62,689 nucleotides of DNA from Butyrivibrio sp. YAB3001 (GTDB lineage: Bacteria > Bacillota > Clostridia > Lachnospirales > Lachnospiraceae): assembly GCF_900112195.1 (NCBI RefSeq), contig NZ_FOKR01000024.1, forward strand, positions 1 through 62,689, written 5' to 3'. The notes below the pieces were generated by a model. It saw only the letters and a list, made by a program, of their open reading frames with translations. It did not search any database and was not told the DNA's origin. Below, piece by piece: positions 41,591 through 51,004 of this stretch. A program made the translations under genes and the position numbers. Each line of letters starts with the position of its first letter. Position 1 is the stretch's first letter.

Positions 41591-43105
41591 GTGAAAGATT
41601 TGGAAGACTGGGCGGCAGTACACAAGGTGTACAAACAGACAGGTTCCAAAAGAGCTACAGCAGATATCCTTGGGATAGCCAGAAATACGGTCAGACGTCT
41701 ATTGGAAAAGACTGAACCTCCTGTCTATAAACGGACAGAATACAGCTCCAAGATTGATCCGTTCAAAGAACAGATCATCACCTGGAGATGTGACCCATTT
41801 AACTTCAATGGCACCAGGATATTCGGTGAATTACAGAAACGTGGCTACAAAGGCAGCATAGGACCTGTCTACTACTTTTTAAGAAGAGTGGATGAAGATG
41901 TCGGCGACAGTATCAGCAGCAAGGCAACGACAAGGCATGAAAGTCCTCCGGGTGACCAGGCTCAGTTTGATTGGAGTGAGTATCAGGTGCTTATAGCAGA
42001 CAGATACATGACAGTATACTGCTTTTCCATGATACTGGCTGCATCAAGAAAGAAGGCGATATGTTTTTCTTTACGCGAAGATGCTGATGCTATTTACGAA
42101 GCTGTGCAGGAATTGTTTGATGACCTGGGAGGAGTGACGCTGGAGCTTCTTATCGATAATCCCAAAGCGTTTGTTATAAAAAACAATCCAAAGTCAGAGG
42201 AAGAAATAAAGTACAATCCTCATGCATTGGCCATGGCTCTACATCTCGGTGTTGAGCTAAACGCATGCCCATGCTACTGGCCACGTAAAAAAGGGAAAAT
42301 CGAGAGGCCATTCAACTATATCGAAGAACAGTTCATAAAAGGCAACACTTTTGCAAGTATGGAGGATTTGAATTCCCGGGGAAAGGCTTTTATAAATGAG
42401 TGGTGCGATAAGAAACATTCCACCACAAAAAGAATTCCAAACCAGCATTACCTGTTGGAAGAAAAAGCGCTATTACAGCCGCTTCCTAAGGAACACTACT
42501 ATGCAAACAGCAAGCTTAAGCGGAAAGTCAGTCCTGACAGTTATCTCAGTATTGGCGGTAATAAATATAGTGTTCATGTCAGATATGTTGGAAAAACACT
42601 TTTCTACAGGCTGAATTATGGATTCAGGATCATGCTGTATGACTCGCAGGGACATTTCATAGAGCATCAGGAAATATCTTATGGCAAACATGAGATCCGT
42701 ACTAACCCCGATCACTATGAGTCTATAGCAAAAAAGGTCTCAACTTCTGTTCCGCAGATAAGACGAGACTTCACTAACCGCTTCAGTAATGGTGCACGTT
42801 ATCTTGAAGCAGCCGGTCGTAAGTTTGACCAGCCTACATTCCATGCCAGAAGAATAATGGAATTGCAGGATCTCTACGATGATGATACTCTGGACAGATT
42901 TATCGGTATAGCTGTTGATGAAGGAAAGATGGATATCAAGTCATTTAAGAAGATGCTCCGTGAGTACAACTCAGGAGAACGAAAAATCCCAAAGGATAAC
43001 AATGCTGAATCCACAACCCTGATAATCGATGCAGCGCCTTCTTCTGAACTTACAAGAAACTGCAGCTACTATGAGAACTATGCGAAGGAGGTCCTGAATG
43101 CTTAA
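41591..43105 (+). CDS. istA: IS21-family transposase IstA
   Basis: 504 residues from GTG 41591, which follows GGAGGAAAAGAG; ATG 41573 would place the start before the ribosome site. N-terminal helix-turn-helix (SKRATADILGIARNTVRRLL). DDE residues: GDQAQFDWSEYQV, LELLIDNPKAFV, KKGKIERPFNYIEEQF. C-terminal Mu-type domain. Overlaps istB by 8 bases, the usual coupled arrangement. Confidence 0.93.
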   Translation: MKDLEDWAAVHKVYKQTGSKRATADILGIARNTVRRLLEKTEPPVYKRTEYSSKIDPFKEQIITWRCDPFNFNGTRIFGELQKRGYKGSIGPVYYFLRRVDEDVGDSISSKATTRHESPPGDQAQFDWSEYQVLIADRYMTVYCFSMILAASRKKAICFSLREDADAIYEAVQELFDDLGGVTLELLIDNPKAFVIKNNPKSEEEIKYNPHALAMALHLGVELNACPCYWPRKKGKIERPFNYIEEQFIKGNTFASMEDLNSRGKAFINEWCDKKHSTTKRIPNQHYLLEEKALLQPLPKEHYYANSKLKRKVSPDSYLSIGGNKYSVHVRYVGKTLFYRLNYGFRIMLYDSQGHFIEHQEISYGKHEIRTNPDHYESIAKKVSTSVPQIRRDFTNRFSNGARYLEAAGRKFDQPTFHARRIMELQDLYDDDTLDRFIGIAVDEGKMDIKSFKKMLREYNSGERKIPKDNNAESTTLIIDAAPSSELTRNCSYYENYAKEVLNA

Positions 43106-43880
43106 TGACACAGAACACAAAAACGCATATATAGAAGCAAAGATGAAGCAGTTCAAGCTCGTAGATATGCGCACCCAATACAGAGACATCATCCAAGAAG
43201 CAGAACAGGAATCACTGGGATATATGGATTTTCTTTTAAGACTATTGGAACTTGAAGATAGTGGAAAGACAAGCCGTAGGACAGAGAAGCTTCTTGTTAA
43301 AGCCGGTTTTGATAGTGCATCTTCTCTTGAGGACATTGATTACAGTTTTAATCCGTCTCTTGATAAGGATAAGATTGATGAACTCGGAAGACTTACATTC
43401 CTGGATAACCGTGAAAACATCATAATCATAGGACCACCCGGAGTTGGTAAGAGCATGATTGCTACAGGGATAGGTCGTAATGCCTGCAGAAAAGGAAGGA
43501 AAGTCCTTTTTGTTAATGCAAAAGAGCTTGTCGACAGGCTTTATGGCGAGATGCTTGCCGGGAATCTACAGCAGATGCTTGATAAACTGAACCGCATTGA
43601 ACTTCTGATTGTAGATGAACTTTCATACATAAAAATGGACAAAGAAAGAGAGAGCCTGTTTTTCCAGATCATCCGTCAACGATACGAAAAAAGCTCCCTC
43701 ATTATCACCACTAATCTACCAATGGGCAGATGGGATGAAGTATTTACCGGACAGCTTGCGGCAACTGCAATACTTGACCGCCTGCTGCATCACTGCCATG
43801 TGCTTAGTATAACGGGAGACAGTTACCGTGTCAAAGGGTCAAAAATAAGTGTTAAAAAACAGAAAGGTACAGAAAAATGA
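43098..43880 (+). CDS. istB: IS21-family helper ATPase IstB
   Basis: 260-residue AAA+ protein of the DnaC/IstB type. Walker A IIGPPGVGKSMIA, Walker B LLIVDELSYIKMD, sensor I LIITTNLPMGRW. It regulates IstA and target choice. The stop overlaps the first passenger gene (ATGA). Confidence 0.94.
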   Translation: MLNDTEHKNAYIEAKMKQFKLVDMRTQYRDIIQEAEQESLGYMDFLLRLLELEDSGKTSRRTEKLLVKAGFDSASSLEDIDYSFNPSLDKDKIDELGRLTFLDNRENIIIIGPPGVGKSMIATGIGRNACRKGRKVLFVNAKELVDRLYGEMLAGNLQQMLDKLNRIELLIVDELSYIKMDKERESLFFQIIRQRYEKSSLIITTNLPMGRWDEVFTGQLAATAILDRLLHHCHVLSITGDSYRVKGSKISVKKQKGTEK

Positions 43881-44353
43881 ACTTAACAAGCGATAGGCAG
43901 CGATTCCTGCAGGATGAGCTGAATACATATGAAAAAACAACACAGATGAATGAAACGGAAAGAAACGCTCTTCATGAATGGGTTGCAGCTGGTAACAGTG
44001 TTCATGAGAATACATGTAATGCTGAAGATGGTCATGGAAACTACATTGATTTCCTTGACGTATACAGAGAAGAACAGGATATCCGTGATACTCTGAGCGC
44101 ACTGAGCGATGAGGAAAAGGAAGAATATCTTGCTGAACTAAGAGGCGAAGACACTATTAAAAGCCTGAAAAAGCGTCTCGATGAACTACTTTACAAAACC
44201 GATGTATATGAAAAGGTCCTCCAGAGACATAACCTCATTGAAGAGGCTGAAACTCTGATGGAAGAAGGGCATGCTCTGTCCAGAGCGTTTGATGAATGGA
44301 CTGAAGCGGAAATGGGTAAGCTGCCGGAAGGAGAATTGTCATGGTTAAAATAA
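43877..44353 (+). CDS. IS21 passenger protein 1
   Basis: 158 residues, acidic and helical (MNLTSDRQRFLQDELNTYEK, FLDVYREEQDIRDTLSALSDEEKEEY). Not recognised. Starts on the istB stop and overlaps the next frame by 13 bases, so it is translated with the transposition genes. Lies inside the inverted repeats, hence part of the element. Confidence 0.7.
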   Translation: MNLTSDRQRFLQDELNTYEKTTQMNETERNALHEWVAAGNSVHENTCNAEDGHGNYIDFLDVYREEQDIRDTLSALSDEEKEEYLAELRGEDTIKSLKKRLDELLYKTDVYEKVLQRHNLIEEAETLMEEGHALSRAFDEWTEAEMGKLPEGELSWLK

Positions 44354-44784
44354 AAGATAAAAATCTCCCGGAACTTGCAGAAATATACAATAGTGGCGGC
44401 AAAGATGTTCTTTATCAAAAGCTCCGAGAGTCATTTGGAATAAAGTATCCGTGGTCAACTCTGGACAGGATGAAAAACATAGATTATCTGGGATATAACG
44501 AAGCTACAGACAGATTTACTGCCACACGATGTGAGAAAGCTGGCGAAAGCCTATTTATGTCGATTGATGAGCTTTGTTCACCAGTAAAGCCACAGCATAT
44601 ATGCGAAGATAAAACAGAAAGGAACGCCCCTAAAGCAGAAGCAATGGAAAAGCTTGTTAAAGAGCTTATTGGGGACAGGCTTCTAGAACTTAGCAGATAC
44701 GTTGTCATGGATACAATAAACAAGACAATGATCATAGACAAAACAGCACTTACCGATGCTGGATACACACTGGTAACTCATTAA
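44341..44784 (+). CDS. IS21 passenger protein 2
   Basis: 147 residues (VKIKDKNLPELAEIYNSGGK, YPWSTLDRMKNIDYLGYN). The region KLRESFGIKYPWSTLDRMK resembles a winged-helix or HTH-like start; the C-terminus is helical (MEKLVKELIGDRLLELSRYVV). Not recognised. GGAG at the end of passenger 1. Stops 1 base before the inner repeat AAAGGTGGGTCAATT. Confidence 0.7.
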   Translation: MVKIKDKNLPELAEIYNSGGKDVLYQKLRESFGIKYPWSTLDRMKNIDYLGYNEATDRFTATRCEKAGESLFMSIDELCSPVKPQHICEDKTERNAPKAEAMEKLVKELIGDRLLELSRYVVMDTINKTMIIDKTALTDAGYTLVTH

Positions 44785-44916
44785 AAGGTGGGTCAATTCA
44801 CAGTGTAAAAATCGAGATTTATAAACAAAACTGACCCGCCTCCAAAATCACAATGACGGATCCAAGGGTGGGTCAGATTTAAGTATAAAAGTGGGTCAAT
44901 TTTACTTGACAATCAA

Positions 44917-45498
44917 CAATTATTTATATTCCGAGCAAGAAAGCCGGTCAAGCTGTTCCATCAGCTTAAAAAATCAGGAATAGTAATAGAATCAAATCTT
45001 CCAGGGGTCTATAACATAAAAGGAATAATAAATATCCCGGTAAATATAATTGCAATAAATGAACTGGAAGATTCAGAGCTTAATGCAATCTCGATTATGA
45101 CATATAATGCCAGGGAAGAGATTGTGAGACAGTTCCTGAAAGAAGCAAATAGTTTTACTGAATCGGGAGACAAGCGAAGTGCAGATGCTGTTCTTCAGAT
45201 AAGTGTTGGAATAAATAGAGAAATATTTGAAAGACTGAAAGGGGAAAGTAAAATGTGTGAAGCACTTAGAGAATTAATGGCTGATGAATTGCAAGAAGCT
45301 GAGACTACAGGCATACAAAAGGGTGAAAGAATTGGCATACAGAAAGGCGAAAGGATTGGCATAGAAAAACGCGACAGAGATAAGATATCAGAAATGCTCG
45401 CCCTGGGAAGAAAACCAGAGGATATTTCGGCGTTCTGTAATTATCCGCTTGATCAAGTAATGAAGATATATAATGATATGTTCGCAAATAAGAAGTAA
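44917..45498 (+). pseudogene. 3' part of unknown protein right of IS21
   Basis: In-frame from the IS edge: FIFRARKPVKLFHQLKKSGIVIES, then IMTYNAREEIVRQFLKEANSF, ADAVLQISVGINREIFERLK and a repeat IQKGERIG-IQKGERIG-IEK. Such Gly-spaced charged repeats occur at the ends of Rpn/PD-(D/E)XK-like proteins in Lachnospiraceae. ATG 45097 could start a shorter protein. The 5' part is absent. Confidence 0.55.
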
Positions 45499-45513
45499 AT
45501 AGAAGAAAAATAA

Positions 45514-45559
45514 AAAGCTGTGAGCTTTTCATGTTGTGGAAAGCCCGCAGCTTTATTTT
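45514..45559. terminator. Terminator hairpin
   Basis: AAAGCTGTGAGCTTTTC pairs with GGAAAGCCCGCAGCTTT, followed by ATTTTA. It lies between the convergent fragment and XRE pseudogene and may serve both. Confidence 0.7.
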
Positions 45560-45881
45560 AATCTGGTAATAATAGTATGTAATGCATTAATCTGATCATC
45601 TTTTAAAAGTCTTAAAATCTGTGTAATTTCCACAATAGCTTTAGAACGGGTATCATCACATAAATATTCAAAGAAATCCTTTGGAGAAATCTTCAAAAAA
45701 TCGCAAATCAAGAAAAACATCACCATAGAAGGAAGTGCTTTGCCTTTTCGATATTGTTGATGTATCCGGGGTTCTGTCCCAATGAAAGACTCATATCTCT
45801 GGCTGAGACACCGGCATTAATTCTAAGTGCTGAAAGACCTGCTGCAAATTTCTTTTCGAGTTCATGTTCGGTTCTTTTCAT
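45553..45881 (-). pseudogene. XRE-family regulator with frameshift
   Basis: ATG at 45881 starts MKRTEHELEKKFAAGLSALRINAGVSARDMSLSLGQNPGYINNIEK. One base is missing after this, so the frame hits TGA, while the +1 frame continues GKALPSMVMFFLICDFLKISPKDFFEY to a proper end at 45553. Single-base loss in an otherwise complete 109-codon gene. Confidence 0.8.
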
Positions 45882-45943
45882 GAAAAAACTCCATTCTTAA
45901 CTATGCTGTGAGAATCATAAAAAGATTCTAAAACACTCAATTT

Positions 45944-46094
45944 ATTGTTACTGTTCACTCGCTGCAGCTCGCTCCAGTAACGAATTCGCGCATTCATTCC
46001 AATTTGCCTACGGCGAGGAATGCGCTCACTCCTGAATCATATTCTTACGCAGTCAGCGGCGTGGCGCTTCCTGCTACCTCTGCACAGTAACAAT
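45944..46094. repeat. MITE-like 151-bp element
   Basis: Perfect 11-bp terminal inverted repeats ATTGTTACTGT (45944-45954) and ACAGTAACAAT (46084-46094). Inside, GCGCATTC (45988-45995) pairs with GAATGCGC (46018-46025). It is much more GC-rich than its flanks and has no coding potential. Confidence 0.7.
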
Positions 46095-46300
46095 TTATTC
46101 TATGCATCACATTGTAAATGATAAAACATTTGAAATGTGTGATTATTAATGTTATTATCTTTGGGATGTAGGATTGAAAGCGATATTTTTCTGATTTGTG
46201 TCAGATGTATGTAGTACATGTGGGGATTTTGATCAGTTAAGAATGCTTTTATTCCAATAATTCAAATGATAGTCATGGTTTTATAGGGGTGAGAGAGTAA
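46095..46300. other. AT-rich leader of glycan cluster
   Basis: No gene. Very AT-rich; a GGGGTGAGAG ribosome site lies just before 46301. A promoter for the cluster is expected here, but I see no convincing pair of boxes. Confidence 0.4.
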
Positions 46301-47227
46301 ATGGAAGTTTGTGCTGTAGTAGTTACATATAACAGGAAAGATTTGTTGCTTCAGTGTATTGATGCAATATTATCGCAGACATATCCGGTAAAGAAGATAA
46401 TTCTAGTGGATAATGCCAGTACTGATGGTACAGGGGAACTTCTTAGACAAAAAGGATATTTGGAAAAAGAAAACATTATCTATTCACTATTATCTAGTAA
46501 TACTGGTGGCGCAGGCGGATTTCATGAAGGAATTAAGATTGCACATTCATTAAAACCAGATTGGGTATGGATTATGGATGATGATGTGATTCCTGATGAA
46601 ACTTGTTTGGAAGAACTACTAAATGCAGACAAATTAGTAAAAGAAGATGTTAGTTTTTACGCAAGTTCTATTAGAAATGCTGATGGAATGGCAATGAATG
46701 TTCCTAAATTAGACAGGAGACAGTTCACCAAATATACAGACTGGTATCAATATTTGGATGAAGGGATTGTCAATATCGTAAAAGCGACATTCGTTTCATT
46801 GCTTATTAATAGAAAAGCAATCGATAAATGTGGGCTTCCATGGGCTCCATTCTTTATATGGGGGGATGATTCTGAATATACCCAAAGAATAATTAGAGAT
46901 TATGGTCCGGCTTTCATGGTTGGAAAAAGTAAGGCGATTCACTTAAGAGGTAGCGCTGAAGAATTATCAATAGTGAAAGAGACTAACGTAAATAGGATTC
47001 CCTTGTATTTCTATCTTTATAGAAATAACCTTATCGGTTTTTGGGAATATGAAAACGCTTTGTATAAGTTTTTATGCATGGGAAAGCTTTTCTGGGATGC
47101 ATTAGGAGTGCTGATAAAGGGAAAGTACAAGACAAAGAAGATAAAAGCAATTTTTGGTGCGTTCTTTAGTTTTGTATTTGGAACATATGGTAAAGAAAGT
47201 TTTAGGGCGAGAGCGAATTTTTTATGA
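46301..47227 (+). CDS. GT2 glycosyltransferase (GlfT2/rhamnosyltransferase-like)
   Basis: 308 residues. VVVTYNRKDLLLQCI and LVDNASTDGT form the nucleotide-binding fold, WVWIMDDDVIPDE is the DxD metal site and FFIWGDDSEYTQR the acceptor-side acid motif. First gene of the cluster; transfers a sugar to the growing surface glycan on the cytoplasmic side. Overlaps the next gene by 4 bases. Confidence 0.92.
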   Translation: MEVCAVVVTYNRKDLLLQCIDAILSQTYPVKKIILVDNASTDGTGELLRQKGYLEKENIIYSLLSSNTGGAGGFHEGIKIAHSLKPDWVWIMDDDVIPDETCLEELLNADKLVKEDVSFYASSIRNADGMAMNVPKLDRRQFTKYTDWYQYLDEGIVNIVKATFVSLLINRKAIDKCGLPWAPFFIWGDDSEYTQRIIRDYGPAFMVGKSKAIHLRGSAEELSIVKETNVNRIPLYFYLYRNNLIGFWEYENALYKFLCMGKLFWDALGVLIKGKYKTKKIKAIFGAFFSFVFGTYGKESFRARANFL

Positions 47228-48969
47228 TGCTAGATAAAATTAAACAATTCTATGCGAAATATTCAACTTCGGTGTGTCTGCTGTTTATATTATTAGTGAA
47301 TATATTGGTATGGGGAAAATATCTTAATTTATCCAACATTACAAATGGTGATGAATATGAATCATTGGCAATTCCTTTCCAGTTGTTGGGATATAGATGG
47401 GCACATATTACTACATTTCATGGATTTGGAGCAACAGTTTTGCTGACACCATTTATATATTTGTTCAAAGGTATTGGCGCGCCGTATCTTTTATTTCTTG
47501 TTGAAGCTCTGTTTTTCCGAGTTATTACTGCTACAGTTACTTTCTATTTGTTTAAAAAGTTTGAATTGTCTAATTTATATTCACTAGTTATGACCTTAGT
47601 TGTTGAGTTTGGGATGCTGGGATCGACTAGTGAAAGTGGTTTATCTGCGATGACTGAAATACCTTTGACATTGGTGACGGTTTCATCTTTGTTAATTATT
47701 TATAAGATATTTTTGCACAAAAATAGTCAGCAGGCATTATGGATATTATTATTAGGCGCTATGCTTGGATATAGCATGACAATTCATACGCGTGGAATTG
47801 TTCTATTCTTTGGAACTGCATTTGTGCTTATTGCAGAAAGTGTAAGGAAAAAATTTTTTTTTAAAAGCAATTTGATCTTATTTATTTGGCCTCTTTTTTA
47901 TTTTGCTGCAGAAATACTTATAAGTTTGGTAAGAAATAACTTTTATAGTAGTGAATCTGATAGTAATACAGTGAGTGGTTTTGTTAAGTATGCAGTAGGA
48001 ACGAATGCAATTGATATTGTAAAAGTAAAACAGGTTTTTATTAATTTTTTTTCTATTTTAGGAGCATATATATATTGGTCATTTGGGGTGATTACATTAT
48101 TTGTAGTTGCTGAAATTATATATTTACTAAAAAAAAGAAATGAAACAAATGATATTTTATGGATACTGACTTTATACGGGTTAGTACTGTTTTTTACAAT
48201 GAATTTTTTGATTTCGTATGTATCATACGATGTTGTTAGAAAAGGTCAATTTAGGTGGTTAGTTTACGTAAGATATTCGTTGCCATTTGCTATTGTTATC
48301 GTCACCAATGGGATAGTGATCTTAACAAGGGTTAGTTTTAGAAAAAAAATTTGGTTGGGCATTGCTGGCATAAATGTTTTATGCGGAAAATTATTCCTAA
48401 ATTATGTACCCGAAATGTTAGATAAAGGTGGAAATGGACTAAATAACACTTCTTTCAATATGTTTAGCGTATTACCATTGACTGATAATACGGCAAATGA
48501 GTATTTTTCAAAATTATTTTTGGTTGTCACGTTTGTATCTTTGCTTATGATTATTTCTAGAAAATGCAATTTGATCTATTTTGTTTACGTTTTTTTATCG
48601 ATGTTGGTTATTTTTCAGCAAAGAGACATAACCTTTCAAAGGGATATACAAAGAACAAAATATTATTATTCTTCATTAAATGCATATAGAGCAATTGATA
48701 CTTCTACTTTAGATAGCGTTTACGTACACGGGAATAATTGGAGATACTATTATAATTTAGAATTCCAGATGGCGTATATCAAGGATTTGGGTTACAAAGA
48801 AGGGGAAGATTTGAGTAATAGTGTTTTGTTTTCAAACGAAAAGATGGATGTAGAAAAATCAATATATGAAGTTGTTTTGGACACACAACAATATGCATAT
48901 ACAGGTAACATAGAAGTTTATGAAAAATTATTAGAATTTGAACAACAGGGAGCAAGTAAAAATGAATAA
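47224..48969 (+). CDS. Polytopic membrane protein, GT-C-like
   Basis: 581 residues with about 11-12 helices. NITNGDEYESLAIPFQLLGYRW near the first loop contains acidic residues (DE) in the place where GT-C lipid-sugar transferases keep theirs. The C-terminal 90 residues are soluble. It could be a polyprenyl-sugar-dependent transferase or a polymerase (Wzy). ATG 47224. Confidence 0.65.
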   Translation: MMLDKIKQFYAKYSTSVCLLFILLVNILVWGKYLNLSNITNGDEYESLAIPFQLLGYRWAHITTFHGFGATVLLTPFIYLFKGIGAPYLLFLVEALFFRVITATVTFYLFKKFELSNLYSLVMTLVVEFGMLGSTSESGLSAMTEIPLTLVTVSSLLIIYKIFLHKNSQQALWILLLGAMLGYSMTIHTRGIVLFFGTAFVLIAESVRKKFFFKSNLILFIWPLFYFAAEILISLVRNNFYSSESDSNTVSGFVKYAVGTNAIDIVKVKQVFINFFSILGAYIYWSFGVITLFVVAEIIYLLKKRNETNDILWILTLYGLVLFFTMNFLISYVSYDVVRKGQFRWLVYVRYSLPFAIVIVTNGIVILTRVSFRKKIWLGIAGINVLCGKLFLNYVPEMLDKGGNGLNNTSFNMFSVLPLTDNTANEYFSKLFLVVTFVSLLMIISRKCNLIYFVYVFLSMLVIFQQRDITFQRDIQRTKYYYSSLNAYRAIDTSTLDSVYVHGNNWRYYYNLEFQMAYIKDLGYKEGEDLSNSVLFSNEKMDVEKSIYEVVLDTQQYAYTGNIEVYEKLLEFEQQGASKNE

Positions 48970-49939
48970 GGTGGTTTCGATAATTGTGCCAGTTTATAAT
49001 GTGGAAGTTTATTTGCATAAATGTATCGAAAGCATTTTAGCTCAAACATATATAAATTTGGATATCATTTTGATTGATGATGGATCTACAGATGATTCAG
49101 CGGCTATTTGTGATTACTATGCGGGTCTCGATTCAAGAATAAGGGTTTTTCATCAATGTAATGGTGGTTTATCTTGCGCAAGAAACAGGGGGAATGTAGA
49201 GGCAAAAGGGAACTATATAGCCTATATTGATTCAGATGATTATATTCATGAGAAGTATATAGAAAAATTAGTTGATGCAATAATATCAACTGGTAGTGAT
49301 TTTTCAATGTGTTCGTATAAAAAAATATATTCTAATAACACTTTAAATAATGAAATGCCTGAAAAAAATGAAGAAATTAGTGTTTATGATTCAAAGTCAA
49401 TCAAGGAACTGATTCTTTCTAGACAATTACCTATTTATGCACATGGGAAACTATTTGATGCAAAGTTGATTCCATTTTTAAAATTTCCTGATGGAAGAAT
49501 ATATGAAGATGTGCCTACTATTTGGAAGGTTTTATGTAATGTTAAAAAAGTTTGCTACATTGGTGATGAATTATATTTTTATCGCCAACGCAATAATAGT
49601 ATCGTAAATATGAATTTTACCCATGCTAGAATGGACCAGTTATTCTTTGCAGAAGATATCTTTAATGAAATAGATAATAATGAATTTTTGCATTCGCTTG
49701 CTGGAAGCAGATGCTTTTTTGCTGCATTAGATAATTTTACAATGGCAACAAGACGAGATGAAGATTGGGATTATTTAAAAAATGCAGTTTCATATTATGC
49801 ACGATATGTTTTGAAGGATTCATATGCAAGTAAAAGCTATTTGTGGGTTTCGGTGCTAGCATCAAAGATGCCACTGTTAGCTAGGAGAATAGGGCGGATA
49901 TATAAGAAAGTGAGTTGGCGAAAAATTAAGGATAAATAG
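48962..49939 (+). CDS. GT2 glycosyltransferase
   Basis: 325 residues from ATG 48962, overlapping the previous stop. VSIIVPVYNVEVYLHKCIESILAQTY, LIDDGSTDDS, CARNRG and YIDSDDYIHEKY are textbook GT-A family 2 motifs. YEDVPTIWKVL follows. Sugar specificity cannot be told. Confidence 0.93.
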   Translation: MNKVVSIIVPVYNVEVYLHKCIESILAQTYINLDIILIDDGSTDDSAAICDYYAGLDSRIRVFHQCNGGLSCARNRGNVEAKGNYIAYIDSDDYIHEKYIEKLVDAIISTGSDFSMCSYKKIYSNNTLNNEMPEKNEEISVYDSKSIKELILSRQLPIYAHGKLFDAKLIPFLKFPDGRIYEDVPTIWKVLCNVKKVCYIGDELYFYRQRNNSIVNMNFTHARMDQLFFAEDIFNEIDNNEFLHSLAGSRCFFAALDNFTMATRRDEDWDYLKNAVSYYARYVLKDSYASKSYLWVSVLASKMPLLARRIGRIYKKVSWRKIKDK

Positions 49940-49966
49940 CATAAAGGAACAGAAAAAATAATTGTG

Positions 49967-51004
49967 ATGGAAGATAGATATTTGGTAAGCGTGATTATTC
50001 CAACGTATAAAGGGACGGATAATCTTGAAAGAGCCATAACAAGTATTACAAATAATGAATATAGAAATATAGAGATTATAGTAGTGGATGACAATGGGAA
50101 AAATACAACTGAATCATATGCTACTAAAGATATCATAAAAAAAATAAATGATCCAAGAATAAAATATGTATGCCATGAAAAAAATAAAAATGGAGCTGTG
50201 GCAAGAAACACAGGAGTGAACAATTCAAAAGGGGATTATATAACGTTTTTAGATGATGACGATTATATGTTGCCTAAGCGTATACTGAATTCTTTGAACA
50301 TGATAGAAAAAGCAGAATTATTATTTTGTGACGTATGTGATGTTAGGTATGGAGTCGACTATAGAATCTGTCGTGTTAATGATAATCTTAGTCCGGAGTA
50401 TATGTTGTTAAATGAGATGGCAATTGGGACTGGGAGCAATATTTTTATAACAAGAAGACTATATAAGGAATTGGATGGTTTTAATGAGACCTATACAAGA
50501 TTCCAAGATAGAGAATTTATAATAAGGGCGTTACAAAAATCAAAGCCTAAGATTATTCATGAAGTTTTATTGATAAAAAGTAAGAATAAGCAAAACAATC
50601 AACCAAGCTTTGCTAAAAGGTTAGAAATAGAAAATATTTTTCATTCAGATTTTGACAATCTGTTTGAAAAACTAACTAAAGAGCAAATTTGTGGATATAG
50701 AAATGCAGTGGAGCATAAACACTTAGAAATTCTTATTTTATCAGGGAATAAAGATAAAGCATATGAAGTGGCAAATATAATAAAATATGATGATAGTTTG
50801 AAAGCATATGAGTTTTTGTCGTTATGTTTGTTTAAACTTGGGTTCAAAATAAATGGTTCTGTGATGTCAATGATTAGATACTCATTTGCAAGAATTAGAA
50901 ATATAAAAGAAAAAAGAAGGATAAAAAAAGATAGATTTTTATGGGAATTTATAAAATCAAACGAGGAGAAAAATTATGGTTCGTCCAGAAATTATACTTC
51001 ATGA
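49967..51004 (+). CDS. GT2 glycosyltransferase
   Basis: 345 residues. VSVIIPTYKGTDNLERAITSI, IVVDDNGKNTTES, VARNTGVNNSKGDYITFLDDDDYMLPKR. The C-terminal part (RYSFARIRNIKEKRRIKKDRF) is basic and may bind membrane. ATG 49967 taken over GTG 49964. Overlaps the ATP-grasp gene by 29 bases. Confidence 0.92.
   Translation: MEDRYLVSVIIPTYKGTDNLERAITSITNNEYRNIEIIVVDDNGKNTTESYATKDIIKKINDPRIKYVCHEKNKNGAVARNTGVNNSKGDYITFLDDDDYMLPKRILNSLNMIEKAELLFCDVCDVRYGVDYRICRVNDNLSPEYMLLNEMAIGTGSNIFITRRLYKELDGFNETYTRFQDREFIIRALQKSKPKIIHEVLLIKSKNKQNNQPSFAKRLEIENIFHSDFDNLFEKLTKEQICGYRNAVEHKHLEILILSGNKDKAYEVANIIKYDDSLKAYEFLSLCLFKLGFKINGSVMSMIRYSFARIRNIKEKRRIKKDRFLWEFIKSNEEKNYGSSRNYTS

Larger units (their letters stand above)
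41427..44915 (+). mobile_element. IS21-family element with two passenger genes
   Basis: 3489 bp. The ends are 23-bp imperfect inverted repeats (41427-41449 and 44893-44915, 19 of 23 matching) that start TGATT and end TAAAATTGACCC. Extra ATTGACCCACC/GGTGGGTCAATT copies lie inside both ends (near 41518-41530, 44788-44800 and 44868-44880), as expected for multiple transposase sites in IS21. No target duplication is visible. Confidence 0.85.

Noticed and set aside
41389..45498. One gene cleanly interrupted by IS21
   Set aside because: The left stub and right part do not join to a convincing protein and there is no target duplication.
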